Positions 11,414 to 19,296 of a stretch of DNA of 64,000 nucleotides are shown here, one piece after another (positions within the stretch are counted from its first letter, which is position 1; every line of letters begins with the position of its first letter). Made by a program: the position numbers and the translations under genes. Source of the DNA: Cytophagaceae bacterium (GTDB lineage Bacteria > Bacteroidota > Bacteroidia > Cytophagales > Flexibacteraceae); NCBI GenBank assembly GCA_027490155.1, contig JAIXYP010000045.1, positions 1 through 64,000 of the forward strand, given 5' to 3'. A model generated the notes under the pieces. The model was not told the origin of the DNA. It searched no databases and was given only the letters and a program-made list of their open reading frames with translations.

Positions 11414-11421
11414 CAAACCTA
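11414..11421 (-). promoter_or_regulatory. Bacteroidota -7 box for the giant gene
   Basis: The minus strand reads TAGGTTTG, an exact match to TAnnTTTG, 27 nt before the ATG at 11387. This would give a leader of about 20 nt. No TTG is found at the expected -33 spacing, which would fit a promoter that relies on an activator. Confidence 0.5.
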
Positions 11422-11452
11422 GCCCAAATCACAAGTAATCAGCCTATGATAC

Positions 11453-11584
11453 ATATCACGAAATTCTCATGATCGTCATGTGATATACAAAACAGCATCA
11501 GGAGAGCAATACTGGATTAACATCTTAATTATTAGGAAGTTATGAGGTATCATATCACTGTATATCATATCTGACATATGATAT
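11453..11584. promoter_or_regulatory. Cluster of ATATCAY / RTGATAT motifs (candidate operator)
   Basis: Five copies of a 7-nt motif in alternating orientation occur at 11453-11459, 11480-11486, 11552-11558, 11562-11568 and 11578-11584, and a sixth lies at 11702-11708. The first two form an inverted repeat (ATATCAC, 20 nt, GTGATAT) centred about 60 nt upstream of the predicted start of transcription of the giant gene, a usual activator position. The last two form ATCATAT, 5 nt, ATATGAT. The binding protein is unknown. Confidence 0.35.
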
Positions 11585-12155
11585 TGAGGGGTATCTAGTC
11601 ATAGTGAAACAGTCTAAAGCACGCTAGGACCTCGAACTTTTGCCTTAGTCCATGGGGTACCATTTGAGGCCAATGCTGTCTATTGGTTCAGGCTTTAGTG
11701 TGTGATATGTGGCAAAAAAAAATGAGCTCATGCAGCCTCCAAATCAGGTGCTTTCTCGTTGTATTTGGCGTTCAAAACCAAGGTTCTGCTAAGCTCTAAT
11801 GGCGCTCGATCAGGTTGCCATTACGATCATTAAGCCTGAAGTGTCTAAAGACAAAGATGGGGTAGGTCTGTAGGTTTTGCCTCCTTAAACGACTTTTGTG
11901 GTAAACGATTTTATATCTAAAGTAATTGGCTTTGACCTTGTATAGCCTTTCGGCCTGTATTGTTCTTGAAGATTGAAGGTTGTTTCGTAGTGAGTGGGGG
12001 CTGGGAGAGTGCCTAGTGAAAAGGCGAACTCAAGTTTGAGAGGCAACACCAAGTGATTTTATTAGCCTCCATCACTGAAAAACAACTCCGTGATCTGCCC
12101 TGCAATCTGGATTACAATGGCCAGCTCTAACGTATACTACTTAATCTTGCATTAA
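11585..12155. other. Gene-free stretch between giant gene and recombinase remnant
   Basis: No convincing coding frame, RNA gene or terminator is seen. The minus strand is open for about 20-30 codons at around 11740-11810, but there is no recognisable similarity. Given the neighbouring recombinase fragment, this may be decayed mobile-element DNA; that is inference. Confidence 0.4.
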
Positions 12156-12548
12156 AGAGGCAACCTCGCTGCCCTTAAGAAGAAGCTGGAAGCCCTAGAA
12201 GAGCGCTACGTCATCGGTGATTTGGAGAAAGACCTCTACCTCCGATACAGCTCAAGATACAAGGATGAAATCAAAGAACTAGAGCAGGAAATCAACGGAA
12301 TGGTCGTCAACTTATCGAACCTCGATCAGTTGTTAGACAAAACCCTCTCAATAGCCTCAGAAATGCAGTTTTTATGGCAAAAAGTGGACTTCCGCACCCG
12401 CCAAATCCTCCAGAAAACCATCTTCCCCACAGGTATTACCTATGACAAGATTTTAGGCCATTATCGAACCCCAAAGGTCAATGTTATTTTTGAGCTAAGT
12501 CGCTCATTATCAGGATTTATTGTAAATAAAAAAAGCGGAACGCTTTCT
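12156..12548 (+). pseudogene. Remnant of a serine site-specific recombinase (C-terminal part)
   Basis: The frame is open from just after a stop at 12153. It reads like the coiled-coil and C-terminal region of large serine recombinases: KKKLEALEERYVIGDLEKD, then a helical stretch, then FLWQKVDFRTRQILQKTIFP, GITYDKILGHYRTPKVN. The catalytic resolvase domain and zinc ribbon are absent upstream, no proper start codon is present, and the frame runs on into the tmRNA terminator. It is therefore a 5'-truncated, dead fragment. It lies tail to tail with the tmRNA gene, a common integration neighbourhood, and suggests an element once sat here. Confidence 0.65.
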
Positions 12549-12571
12549 TCTGGTGAAGTGCGTTCCGCTTT
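12524..12571 (-). terminator. ssrA: Terminator of tmRNA
   Basis: A perfect 12-bp stem (12532-12543 with 12560-12571, AAAGCGGAACGC) with a 16-nt loop starts at the last A of the tmRNA CCA end. On the minus strand it is followed by a run of T residues. Confidence 0.85.
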
Positions 12572-12938
12572 GGTGGAGTCGGAGGGACTCGAACCCTCGT
12601 CCGAACCTGGATATGTGCGCGCTTTCTACATGCTTAGTCGTATTTGATTGTCGGCTTCTTGCTGGCTACAACCACCAAAACAAGTCACGTATCTGCTTTG
12701 GGTTTCGGACAGACCCCGCAGCAGGTCAATCCTAGTCTCGATTTGCGACACCCCGTGACCCAATCCAACAAGACATAGGATCGGCAGGATGATGGCACTA
12801 GCTAATCCTCCGGATTAGGCGGCCATGGCGTATGAAGATTCGCCAGTTGGGTTTTGGAAGATTTTTTGAAAGGAGACTCGACCAACTCCCTGCATGCTTA
12901 CACACCATCTCAGCAAGCCGTCAAAACCGGTCGACCCC
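12571..12938 (-). ncRNA. ssrA: tmRNA (SsrA)
   Basis: The 3' end shows the tRNA-like half: a T-arm with GGGTTCGAGTCCC, the acceptor strand CGACTCC and an encoded ACCA at 12571-12574. The 5' end starts GGGGTCG, which pairs with that acceptor strand, and is followed by GGTTTTGACGG as in other tmRNAs, giving 368 nt. The tag reading frame at 12844-12815 encodes GESSYAMAA followed by TAA. The product rescues ribosomes stalled on broken mRNAs and marks the released peptides for proteolysis. The final MAA is a slight change from the more usual LAA. Confidence 0.95.
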
Positions 12939-12994
12939 AAGTGATGGTAATTACATTGGACAAGAGCGCGTCTGCTTGCTTGTCCTTAGTGATA

Positions 12995-13002
12995 CAAAGA
13001 TA
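12995..13002 (-). promoter_or_regulatory. -7 box upstream of tmRNA
   Basis: The minus strand reads TATCTTTG, an exact TAnnTTTG match, 57 nt before the mature 5' end, so a short 5' precursor would be trimmed. No -33 TTG is apparent. Confidence 0.5.
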
Positions 13003-13040
13003 CGGACTTGTTGGGCTTAGTCGCTTATATATTATGGCCG

Positions 13041-13066
13041 ATTGCCGAACCTCTGATTTCGGCAAT
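13041..13066. terminator. Hairpin between MarR gene and tmRNA
   Basis: A perfect 9-bp stem (ATTGCCGAA with TTCGGCAAT) and 8-nt loop lie 27 nt after the MarR stop codon. There is no T-run on either side, so it may be a weak terminator or a protein-binding dyad upstream of the tmRNA promoter. Confidence 0.35.
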
Positions 13067-13092
13067 TCAAGCAACAAACCAATCAGGCTGAT

Positions 13093-13602
13093 TTAGTCTC
13101 CCTCGCCTTGCGCGGCAGCAATCAGGAGCCTGAGGTATTTCAGGAGTTTGTCTTCCTTTTTGCCGACAACCTCGAAGAACTGGGCGTCAGCTTCTGCTAC
13201 CACACTATTGGCTGCTTCAATGATGTCATGCCCCTCAGGCATAAGCCAAATGATGATGGCACGGGCATCCTGATCAGAAGCCTTTCGGGCCAACAGATGG
13301 CGGTCAGCAAGGGCCCGAATGACTTTGCTGGTCATCATCTTGTCAATGCCTAGGTGTGTCGCGATCTGGTTTTGGTTAACTGCTGTCTCGTCAGCTGTTG
13401 CGCCCATCTCTGCAAGGCCCGCCAATAAAAGGTACTGGACGTGGGTCAGATCCAAAGGGTCAAGTGTAACACGTATCATTCGCTGCCACCTGTTGGCTGC
13501 CTGCCAAAGCTGGAACCCGATCAGCTCAGAGGGGCTACCTTGTGCTGGTTTTGTTTTGCTGTTGCGGTCCTTCCCTATTTTGATCGGCTTGATCGGTTTC
13601 AT
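13093..13602 (-). CDS. MarR-family transcriptional regulator
   Basis: The 169-residue protein has the MarR layout: an N-terminal helix (FQLWQAANRWQRMIR), then a winged helix-turn-helix (LDLTHVQYLLLAGLAEM, NQNQIATHLGIDKMMTSKVI, RALADRHLLARKAS with the wing DQDARAIIIWL), and C-terminal dimerisation helices. The ATG at 13602 was chosen; an in-frame GTG at 13632 would add ten residues. It follows the BatA gene on the same strand after about 70 nt, so it may be co-transcribed. Such proteins are usually repressors released by small phenolic ligands or oxidation; target and ligand here cannot be told from sequence. Confidence 0.85.
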   Translation of the reverse strand: MKPIKPIKIGKDRNSKTKPAQGSPSELIGFQLWQAANRWQRMIRVTLDPLDLTHVQYLLLAGLAEMGATADETAVNQNQIATHLGIDKMMTSKVIRALADRHLLARKASDQDARAIIIWLMPEGHDIIEAANSVVAEADAQFFEVVGKKEDKLLKYLRLLIAAAQGEGD

Positions 13603-13671
13603 CGGTTGGTGTAGTTTATCCCGGATGCGCACGCAGCTGTTTTTGCTACCAAATAGCTTTGGAGCCCATAG

Positions 13672-14724
13672 TTAGTCTTCAAGGGCATTGCTCATGAAGG
13701 TGCTCTTGGTCAGGAGCCAAATTAGCATAAAAACGATGGCCCAAAGTAAATAGACTTGGTAAAAGTCGGCGACGAATTTGAAGCGATTCTCTTTGATCTC
13801 TGCTTTTTCGAGGGCGTTGATTTGTCGGAAGGTTTTCTCAAGATCACGCTCGTTACCAGCTCTGAAATACCGGCCCGTGCCGACTTCGGCTAGCTGACGG
13901 AGGGTACTTTCGTCCATGGTGTTCTCGACATATTGTTGGTTGCCAAAGGCATCTTGGCCCATCGGGACACGGCCATCACGCCCGACACCAATGGTGTAGA
14001 TCTTTATGCCGAAGGCTTTTGCGAGCTGGGCGGCGGTCTGGGGGTCGATGTTACCACCACTATTGGCCCCATCACTGATCAGGACGACTACTTTGCTTTT
14101 GGCTTTGCTTTCGCGCATGCGGTTGGTGGCGACACCAAGGGCCGTGCCAATTGCAGTATTTGGCGTCTGGATCATGTTAAAGTCAATGGACTTGAGGTAG
14201 TCAAAGACCATCTGGTAGTCCGTTGTGAGGGGGCAGAGCGAATAAGCTTCCCCTGCGAAGACGACAAGGCCAATACGGTCTTGGGTTCGCCCTTCAACAA
14301 AGGTCTTGGCAACTGCTTTGGCCGCCTCTAGCCGGTTAGGGGTGAAATCCTGAATCCGCATAGACTCTGAGATGTCTAGGACAATGCAGATGTCGATGCC
14401 CTCTGCGCTTTGCTCTGCAACTTCGTTGGTCTTTTGGGGACGAGCTAGGGCGATTATTAATAGGGTGATTACGACCCCTAGTAGCGCATCAGGTACAAAC
14501 CGCAAGTAGGCACTGATATTTGTCTGGAGTTTGACGCCAACAGTAGCCACTGCTATCCGCTGCCGATGCCTGTAGTACAGGCCCCATCGCGCCATAAAGA
14601 GCAAGGGAACTGTCAGGATAAAATACAGCAAAAATGGTCTGGCAAAAATAAAGTCAGACAAGGTGGAGGGTAGGAACCACGTCGGCGAAAGCCACTCTCT
14701 TATATCAAAAAGGTCTTTTCCCAT
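13672..14724 (-). CDS. batA: BatA-like von Willebrand factor A domain membrane protein
   Basis: The 350-residue protein has N-terminal membrane segments (about 31-48 and 77-95), a periplasmic VWA domain (about 108-300) and a C-terminal membrane segment (about 322-340). The metal-binding MIDAS motif is complete: DISES with D117, S119 and S121, plus TPNTAIGT and ISDGANSGG further on. This matches BatA of the Bacteroides aerotolerance (Bat) cluster. Its start overlaps the stop of the preceding gene (TAATG), so the two are translationally coupled. The usual MoxR ATPase, DUF58 protein, BatB and TPR protein are not adjacent, so this is a reduced or split Bat locus. Confidence 0.85.
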   Translation of the reverse strand: MGKDLFDIREWLSPTWFLPSTLSDFIFARPFLLYFILTVPLLFMARWGLYYRHRQRIAVATVGVKLQTNISAYLRFVPDALLGVVITLLIIALARPQKTNEVAEQSAEGIDICIVLDISESMRIQDFTPNRLEAAKAVAKTFVEGRTQDRIGLVVFAGEAYSLCPLTTDYQMVFDYLKSIDFNMIQTPNTAIGTALGVATNRMRESKAKSKVVVLISDGANSGGNIDPQTAAQLAKAFGIKIYTIGVGRDGRVPMGQDAFGNQQYVENTMDESTLRQLAEVGTGRYFRAGNERDLEKTFRQINALEKAEIKENRFKFVADFYQVYLLWAIVFMLIWLLTKSTFMSNALED

Positions 14725-15722
14725 TAGCGGCTGCCCTCCTTGATTTTTGCCTTACGGCGGTCATAAAAGTCAACCGAATACCGCCGTAGGACGGTAAAGA
14801 TGCGTTCTGAAATTTCGTCCTTCATACCCCCATAGACGGCCCTATCTATGCTCTGGAGAGCTTGAGATAAGTTCTCGTCAGGGAACAAAGTTGTGATCTC
14901 CTTGGTGGTATAGGTGCTGAAAGGTTGGTTGTCGACCCGCTCCATATATTGTTTCCAGAGATTGAGGGCCTGTTCCATGGTGTCGGTGCTGCGATTCTTA
15001 AGGGACTGTGATGCAAGCCTGTCGAACAAAGTCGTGAATATGGCATGTCGCCGATAGAGGACCAAGAGGCCAAACCCCTTCTGGATCGGGCGGCCCAAGA
15101 AGGCATTGACCAAAAACAGCAATACCGTCATGACACCGATGCCTAGGCCCCAATAGTTATAGTTGATCCAGAGGGGTAGGATTTCGGCTTGGGTATTGAC
15201 TTTTAGTGTCGGCTTGGTGGGCATCTCAGGTAGCAACCGATGGAGGTAAAGCGTATCGAGGTTGCTTTCGTAAACAACAGTATCCCCATTAGTATAGTCC
15301 GTTATGGATAGACGTAGGCGTTGCTCTGGGGACATGTTGAAGGTCTGGAGCGTATAGACCACACTATCAAAGGAGCCATTTTCGTCTGTGCGGGTGGCGT
15401 AGTAGGTTTTGTTCAGGAACTCGAATGGCGCATAATCGGCCAATGAGTCTGGGAAAATAAGGTCAAGATCTGGGTCATGCCGGACAGAAAGACTTAGGTA
15501 GATGGGTTCTCCGATCTTGGCATGGCGGTCTCTGAAGTGCAGAAAGGGCCTGCTGACCCTGACTCCACCTTGTTGGTTGTTGTTTTGGGCCGTTTTAGCC
15601 TTGTCGAGCTGGTCCTTAGACATACTCAGTGGGGTATCGGCAACAGATAGATGCCCAGTCAAGAGACAAAATGCCCCAATGCTGATCCTGAGAAAACCTG
15701 TTAGCAACGTATACAACCGCAT
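14724..15722 (-). CDS. BatD/DUF4381-like membrane protein of the Bat locus
   Basis: The ATG at 15722 gives 332 residues beginning with a clear signal peptide (MRLYTLLTGFLRISIGAFCL). An in-frame ATG at 15800 would put 26 polar residues ahead of it and is less likely. A beta-rich periplasmic part is followed by one membrane span (LGIGVMTVLLFLVNAFLG) and a cytoplasmic helical tail with LNLWKQYMERV...TTLFPDENLSQALQSIDRAVYGG, which resembles the tail of DUF4381/BatD-like proteins. Its position directly before BatA with a TAATG overlap supports a role as BatA partner. Family assignment rests on layout and context rather than on diagnostic residues. Confidence 0.65.
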   Translation of the reverse strand: MRLYTLLTGFLRISIGAFCLLTGHLSVADTPLSMSKDQLDKAKTAQNNNQQGGVRVSRPFLHFRDRHAKIGEPIYLSLSVRHDPDLDLIFPDSLADYAPFEFLNKTYYATRTDENGSFDSVVYTLQTFNMSPEQRLRLSITDYTNGDTVVYESNLDTLYLHRLLPEMPTKPTLKVNTQAEILPLWINYNYWGLGIGVMTVLLFLVNAFLGRPIQKGFGLLVLYRRHAIFTTLFDRLASQSLKNRSTDTMEQALNLWKQYMERVDNQPFSTYTTKEITTLFPDENLSQALQSIDRAVYGGMKDEISERIFTVLRRYSVDFYDRRKAKIKEGSR

Positions 15723-15800
15723 ATTTCTGTGGCGGAATTGGCCTAAGGGCAATCCTCCCAAGAATTGGTTTGGTCGATATGAAAAGGGCATAGGTATCAT

Positions 15801-16110
15801 CCTGATGGTAAAAATAGGCTTTTGAGACTAGTCTTGCATCATCCTGCCAAATTTGATGCTATGCTTTGGCGCAGGACATGACGATATTACCATATGCTGA
15901 CAAGATTTGTTAGCTTTCGGGCAGGCTAAGCTGGGTTATGATGATGCTAAACGGCTGGCTTCTAACGATCGGAATCCACCAGTACCTGACCTGTACTCTA
16001 TGGCTAACAATTTCGCTAAGTCCTTCTGAACCAGTGCATATGACCTATCCGAGCAATCAAGCCTTAAACCAGCCTTAAATCTCAACCTTCAATCTAGAAA
16101 TTACTCCACC
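15801..16110. other. Divergent intergenic region
   Basis: The region lies between the Bat-like pair (minus) and the Fe-S protein (plus). No exact TAnnTTTG box, RNA gene or long repeat was seen. Confidence 0.4.
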
Positions 16111-16341
16111 ATGCAAGAGACCCACAAATACACAAACGAAGACGGCACGATCGTCTGGAAACCAAAACAATGCGAACATACGGGCATTTGCTTCCGTGGT
16201 TTGCAATCCGTCTTTGACCCTCGGCGGAGGCCCTGGATTGTTGCTGATGGTGCCACGACAGCCGAGATTACCAAACAGATTGCGGCCTGCCCATCAGGTG
16301 CCATTTCTTGGCATCCGAAAGAGCAAGTTACCGCTGAATAG
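16111..16341 (+). CDS. Divergent 4Fe-4S mono-cluster protein (Fer4_19 family)
   Basis: This 76-residue protein has the pattern of the YjdI-like Fer4_19 family: WKPKQCEHTGICFRGL, then a spacer with VFDPRRRPWI, then IAACPSGAISW. The cysteines at about 21, 27 and 60 and the CPSGA motif are the expected cluster ligands. Family members often sit beside or are fused to a GNAT acetyltransferase; none is adjacent here. The electron partner and role are not known. It stands alone, followed by a strong hairpin. Confidence 0.85.
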   Translation: MQETHKYTNEDGTIVWKPKQCEHTGICFRGLQSVFDPRRRPWIVADGATTAEITKQIAACPSGAISWHPKEQVTAE

Positions 16342-16374
16342 GGTAAAGGAGCTTTGTTCCAATACCCCAGAAAC

Positions 16375-16410
16375 AACAATGCCTACCAGAGCAATCTGGT
16401 AGGCATTGTT
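16375..16410. terminator. Bidirectional terminator between Fe-S gene and rplI
   Basis: A perfect 16-bp stem (16375-16390 with 16395-16410) with a GCAA loop, between two converging genes. The flanking T-runs are short. Confidence 0.75.
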
Positions 16411-16446
16411 TGGGAATCTACTTTTGGGCTATTCAGCCTGTCGGAC

Positions 16447-16890
16447 TTAGTCAGCTACAACGCTGAAGGCAACAGTGTGCTGGACTGCTTTGTGTAGGTT
16501 GAGTGTAGCAGAGTAGTTTCCTAGCTCTTTAACATCACCTACCAAACCAATACGCTTGCGGTCCACCTCGAAACCAAGAGCCTTGAGGGCATCGCTGATC
16601 TGGAGGGTGGTGACAGCACCAAAGATTTTGCCGTTTTCGCCGGCTTTTGCTTTGATGACCAATACGGTCTCGCCGATGTTGTCAGCAAGTAATTGGGCGT
16701 CTAGTTTTAGTTTTTCGGCTTTGTGGGCAGCTTGACGCTGATTTTCGGCAACTACTTTCTTCGCACTTGGGGTGGCCAAAAGGGCCATACCTTGTGGGAT
16801 GAGGTAGTTACGACCATAGCCAGGGCGGACAGTTACGAGGTCATTTTTGTAACCCAGCCCTTTTACGTCTTCTTTCAGGATGATTTCCAT
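16447..16890 (-). CDS. rplI: 50S ribosomal protein L9
   Basis: The 147-residue protein has both L9 domains: the N-terminal rRNA-binding part with MEIILKEDVKGLGYKNDLV and VRPGYGRNYLIPQGMA, a long connecting helix rich in Lys, Ala and Glu, and the C-terminal domain with GKIFGAVTTLQISDAL. Length is normal for the family. It is the last gene of rpsF-rpsR-rplI and binds the L1-stalk side of 23S rRNA in the large subunit. Confidence 0.97.
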   Translation of the reverse strand: MEIILKEDVKGLGYKNDLVTVRPGYGRNYLIPQGMALLATPSAKKVVAENQRQAAHKAEKLKLDAQLLADNIGETVLVIKAKAGENGKIFGAVTTLQISDALKALGFEVDRKRIGLVGDVKELGNYSATLNLHKAVQHTVAFSVVAD

Positions 16891-16943
16891 CGTCTGTTTG
16901 TTGTGTTAGGATTGTGTGGAACACAGCGTAGGCCTGGGTTGGC

Positions 16944-17195
16944 TTACTTCATACCATCGGCTAGGTACGGCATCAAGGCGATATGGCGTGCGCGTTTTAC
17001 CGCTTGGGCCACCTTCTTCTGGAACTTGAGGCTGGTACCGGTGAGACGACGTGGCAAAAGTTTGCCTTGGTCGTTGACAAATTTAAGCAAGAAACCAGCG
17101 TCTTTGTAATCAATGTACTTGATTCCGCTTTTCTTGAACCTACAGTACTTCTTGCGTACTTCGGTTTTGTGCATTGGTTCGTTTACGAGTGACAT
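16944..17195 (-). CDS. rpsR: 30S ribosomal protein S18
   Basis: The 83-residue protein shows the S18 core KKYCRFKKSGIKYIDYKD and LLPRRLTGTSLKFQKKVAQA. The start at 17195 overlaps the rpsF stop (TAATG) and is preferred; a second ATG lies at 17174. S18 binds S6 on the platform of the small subunit, which explains its coupling to rpsF. Confidence 0.97.
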   Translation of the reverse strand: MSLVNEPMHKTEVRKKYCRFKKSGIKYIDYKDAGFLLKFVNDQGKLLPRRLTGTSLKFQKKVAQAVKRARHIALMPYLADGMK

Positions 17196-17563
17196 TAGGC
17201 AGCAACCTCGGCGGTTTCGGTTTTCTTGTTGAACTTACCAGAACGACGTTTCTCGTTGTAAGCAACTGCGTGCTTGTCAAGAGAAGTTGTCAAGAAGCGC
17301 ATAACACGCTCATCACGACGGAATTCAGTTTCCAGAACGTTGATGACAGGTGCTGCAGCGTTAAACTCAACGAATACGTAGTATCCTGTTGACTTGTGCT
17401 TAATTTCGTAGGCGAGCTTGCGCAGGCCCCATTCTTCCGTGTTCAGTACCTCCGCCTTTTGGTCGGCGAGTAACTGCAGGAACTTTGCGACGGCATCCTT
17501 TGTCTGTTGTTCAGACAAAATGGGAGTAAGGATGAATACCGTCTCGTAGTTGTTCAATGCCAT
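17195..17563 (-). CDS. rpsF: 30S ribosomal protein S6
   Basis: The 122-residue protein has the S6 signature [17 protein letters not shown] at the N-terminus, ending in a basic tail. The ATG at 17563 is the family's normal start; longer in-frame readings upstream reach into the promoter. It heads the rpsF-rpsR-rplI operon and lies about 40 nt after a strong Bacteroidota promoter. Confidence 0.97.
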   Translation of the reverse strand: MALNNYETVFILTPILSEQQTKDAVAKFLQLLADQKAEVLNTEEWGLRKLAYEIKHKSTGYYVFVEFNAAAPVINVLETEFRRDERVMRFLTTSLDKHAVAYNEKRRSGKFNKKTETAEVAA

Positions 17564-17602
17564 GACTACTGTAGGGTGTGAGTAAAAATTGAAATAGGGC
17601 TG

Positions 17603-17632
17603 CAAAGGTACCAAAACTTTTGGGCAATCCAA
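17603..17632 (-). promoter_or_regulatory. Promoter of rpsF-rpsR-rplI
   Basis: On the minus strand TTG (17632-17630), 19 nt, TACCTTTG (17610-17603): a textbook Bacteroidota housekeeping promoter. It gives a leader of about 35 nt to the rpsF ATG. Confidence 0.85.
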
Positions 17633-17780
17633 CCCCAGATGACAAAGATAACACAGCAGGGCCTAAATAGCTGTTATTGAGGCAGTTTTATCTTGCTTGA
17701 GCAGCTTACTGCCGCTCTTCAAAGTTTCCATACTTAGCTAGGCAAGGACACTGTGAGAGTAATCAATGGGGTAGGGGGCC

Positions 17781-18746
17781 TTAGTCTAGCATAGTGGCTA
17801 GGTAGGCCTCCAGCTGGCTGAATGTACCGTTAAAGCCTTGTTCCATGCTGCCTTTACCGCCCTCAAAGGTGGCTAGCTCTTCGGCAGAGGCATTGTGGGC
17901 CTTCACATACAGGGCTAATGTTGTGGTTCCTTCGATGTCAGAGAAGAACGCCGTGCTGAGCATTTCGGCTGGCCAAGTAGGGCTCATAGGGTGGCGAGTT
18001 ATCCCACCTGCCTCATCCGAAAAGGACACGAAGTAGCTCAATAGCTCTGGTGAGATGATCTGCTGATAAACGAAGCGACCCCACATCTTATCCCCGTTCG
18101 GGATTGCGAGGCAATAGTGATAAAGTCCACCAGGGCGTAGATCAACCTCGGCGACTTCCATAGTCATGCCAGCAGGGCCCCACCATTTCAGCAGGTGCTC
18201 GGGTTTGGTGAAGCAATCAAAGACGAGCTGCCTTGGCGCCTTGATGGTCCGGGTCGTAACATGGAAATGGGCACCAAGCTCCTCTGCCACAAAAGCCTCT
18301 AGTTTGCTCGTGATGTTGTCAAAGGTCTCAGCGTTGCCGAACTCCCGCATTGTTTCGGCGATCTCAGCAGACTGAAACTGCATCCGGATCGTGATTTTGG
18401 TCATTTCCTTCCACTCCTCAAAGTTGACAGTCACATCAAAGGCTGAGGGATCATCTCCATTTCCTTCTGAATGATGGTAGGATAGGTGCTGTGGCGTCTC
18501 GATCTCCCGATACTGGATCAGGTTGGGATACACTGTACCATCCGGGCCGACCATGTCATAGTCCCAAGTGCCACCTTCGGTAATATTGATGGATCGTACG
18601 GTGGTAGTAAACCCATCTGGTCCCCACCATTTGATGACTGACTCTGGGTTGGTCCATGCATCAAAGACCAGACTGCGTGGGGCATTGATGACACGTGTGA
18701 AGCCAAGCTCATTGGCTGGTAATCCTTGGAGTTCGATAACTGACAT
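17781..18746 (-). CDS. Tandem SRPBCC (AHSA1-type) domain protein
   Basis: The ATG at 18746 gives 321 residues made of two AHSA1-like START-fold domains. Each begins with the family signature: TRVINAPRSLVFDAWTNPE and WWGPDGF in the first (about 10-150), and TRTIKAPRQLVFDCFTKPE and WWGPAGM in the second (about 160-320). These domains hold a hydrophobic pocket, but the ligand is not predictable. The gene follows an ArsR-type regulator on the same strand 59 nt away, the typical partnership in which both are expressed together. A longer reading upstream overlaps the regulator and is not credible. Confidence 0.9.
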   Translation of the reverse strand: MSVIELQGLPANELGFTRVINAPRSLVFDAWTNPESVIKWWGPDGFTTTVRSINITEGGTWDYDMVGPDGTVYPNLIQYREIETPQHLSYHHSEGNGDDPSAFDVTVNFEEWKEMTKITIRMQFQSAEIAETMREFGNAETFDNITSKLEAFVAEELGAHFHVTTRTIKAPRQLVFDCFTKPEHLLKWWGPAGMTMEVAEVDLRPGGLYHYCLAIPNGDKMWGRFVYQQIISPELLSYFVSFSDEAGGITRHPMSPTWPAEMLSTAFFSDIEGTTTLALYVKAHNASAEELATFEGGKGSMEQGFNGTFSQLEAYLATMLD

Positions 18747-18805
18747 AAGCTGAAAAGGTGGGTTGGAGAGTAAAACGTGATGGTTAGGTTGGTTGTCCAG
18801 TTGCA

Positions 18806-19144
18806 CTAGTTGCCCTTGGTCTGATTGGCTTGAAGCTCTTGCAAATAAGCGTCTAGCCGATCCAGTTGCTGGTCCCAAATGACTTTGTATTGGCTTAGCC
18901 AGTCCGCTACCTCTTTGAGGGGTTGGGGCTCTAGCTTGCAAGGGCGCCACTGTGCAGATCGGCTACGGGAAATCAGCCCAGAATGCTCTAGGACTTTAAG
19001 GTGTTTGCTGATGGCAGGTGGGCTTAGGTCAAAGGGAGCGATCAGGTCCTTGACCGTCGTTTCGCCCTGGGAGAGGCGTGCCAATATGGCTCGACGTGTA
19101 GGATCGGCCAAGGCTGCAAACGTGGCACTGAGTTGATCGGTCAT
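18806..19144 (-). CDS. ArsR-family winged-helix repressor
   Basis: This 112-residue protein has the classic start TFAALADPTRRAILARLS, the recognition helix LSPPAISKHLKVLEHSGLI and the wing RSRSAQWRPCKLEP. There is no metal-binding ELCVCDL-type motif, so it belongs to the metal-independent group that is commonly paired with SRPBCC proteins. It heads a two-gene unit with the tandem SRPBCC gene. A 32-bp symmetric element sits just upstream, which suggests autorepression. Confidence 0.9.
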   Translation of the reverse strand: MTDQLSATFAALADPTRRAILARLSQGETTVKDLIAPFDLSPPAISKHLKVLEHSGLISRSRSAQWRPCKLEPQPLKEVADWLSQYKVIWDQQLDRLDAYLQELQANQTKGN

Positions 19145-19151
19145 TGGTTAG

Positions 19152-19183
19152 TTTGCTGGTTGGTTAATTAACTTGTTGGCAAA
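19152..19183. promoter_or_regulatory. Symmetric operator candidate upstream of the ArsR gene
   Basis: A perfect 10-bp palindrome GTTAATTAAC (19163-19172) is flanked by TTTGC (19152-19156) and GCAAA (19179-19183). Both inverted repeats share the same centre (19167.5). The element lies 8 nt upstream of the ArsR start, in the position expected for an autoregulatory operator. Confidence 0.5.
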
Positions 19184-19247
19184 TTAAGTAGCTCCAACTC
19201 GGATCACCAAATAATGGGCGGATTTTTTTGGACGATGGCCTTCGTAG

Positions 19248-19255
19248 TAGCTTTG
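19248..19255 (+). promoter_or_regulatory. -7 box for the VOC gene
   Basis: TAGCTTTG matches TAnnTTTG, with TTG 17 nt upstream (19228-19230), slightly shorter than the usual spacing. It lies 42 nt before the ATG. Confidence 0.4.
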
Positions 19256-19296
19256 GTGGTTCAAAGCCAACTTTCTACTTTGATTAGCCTTAGCCC

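Noticed and set aside
12553-13096. Short plus-strand coding frames across tmRNA
   Set aside because: They lie on the antisense strand of a clearly structured tmRNA.
15723-15800. Extended N-terminus of the BatD-like protein
   Set aside because: It would place 26 polar residues in front of an otherwise perfect signal peptide.
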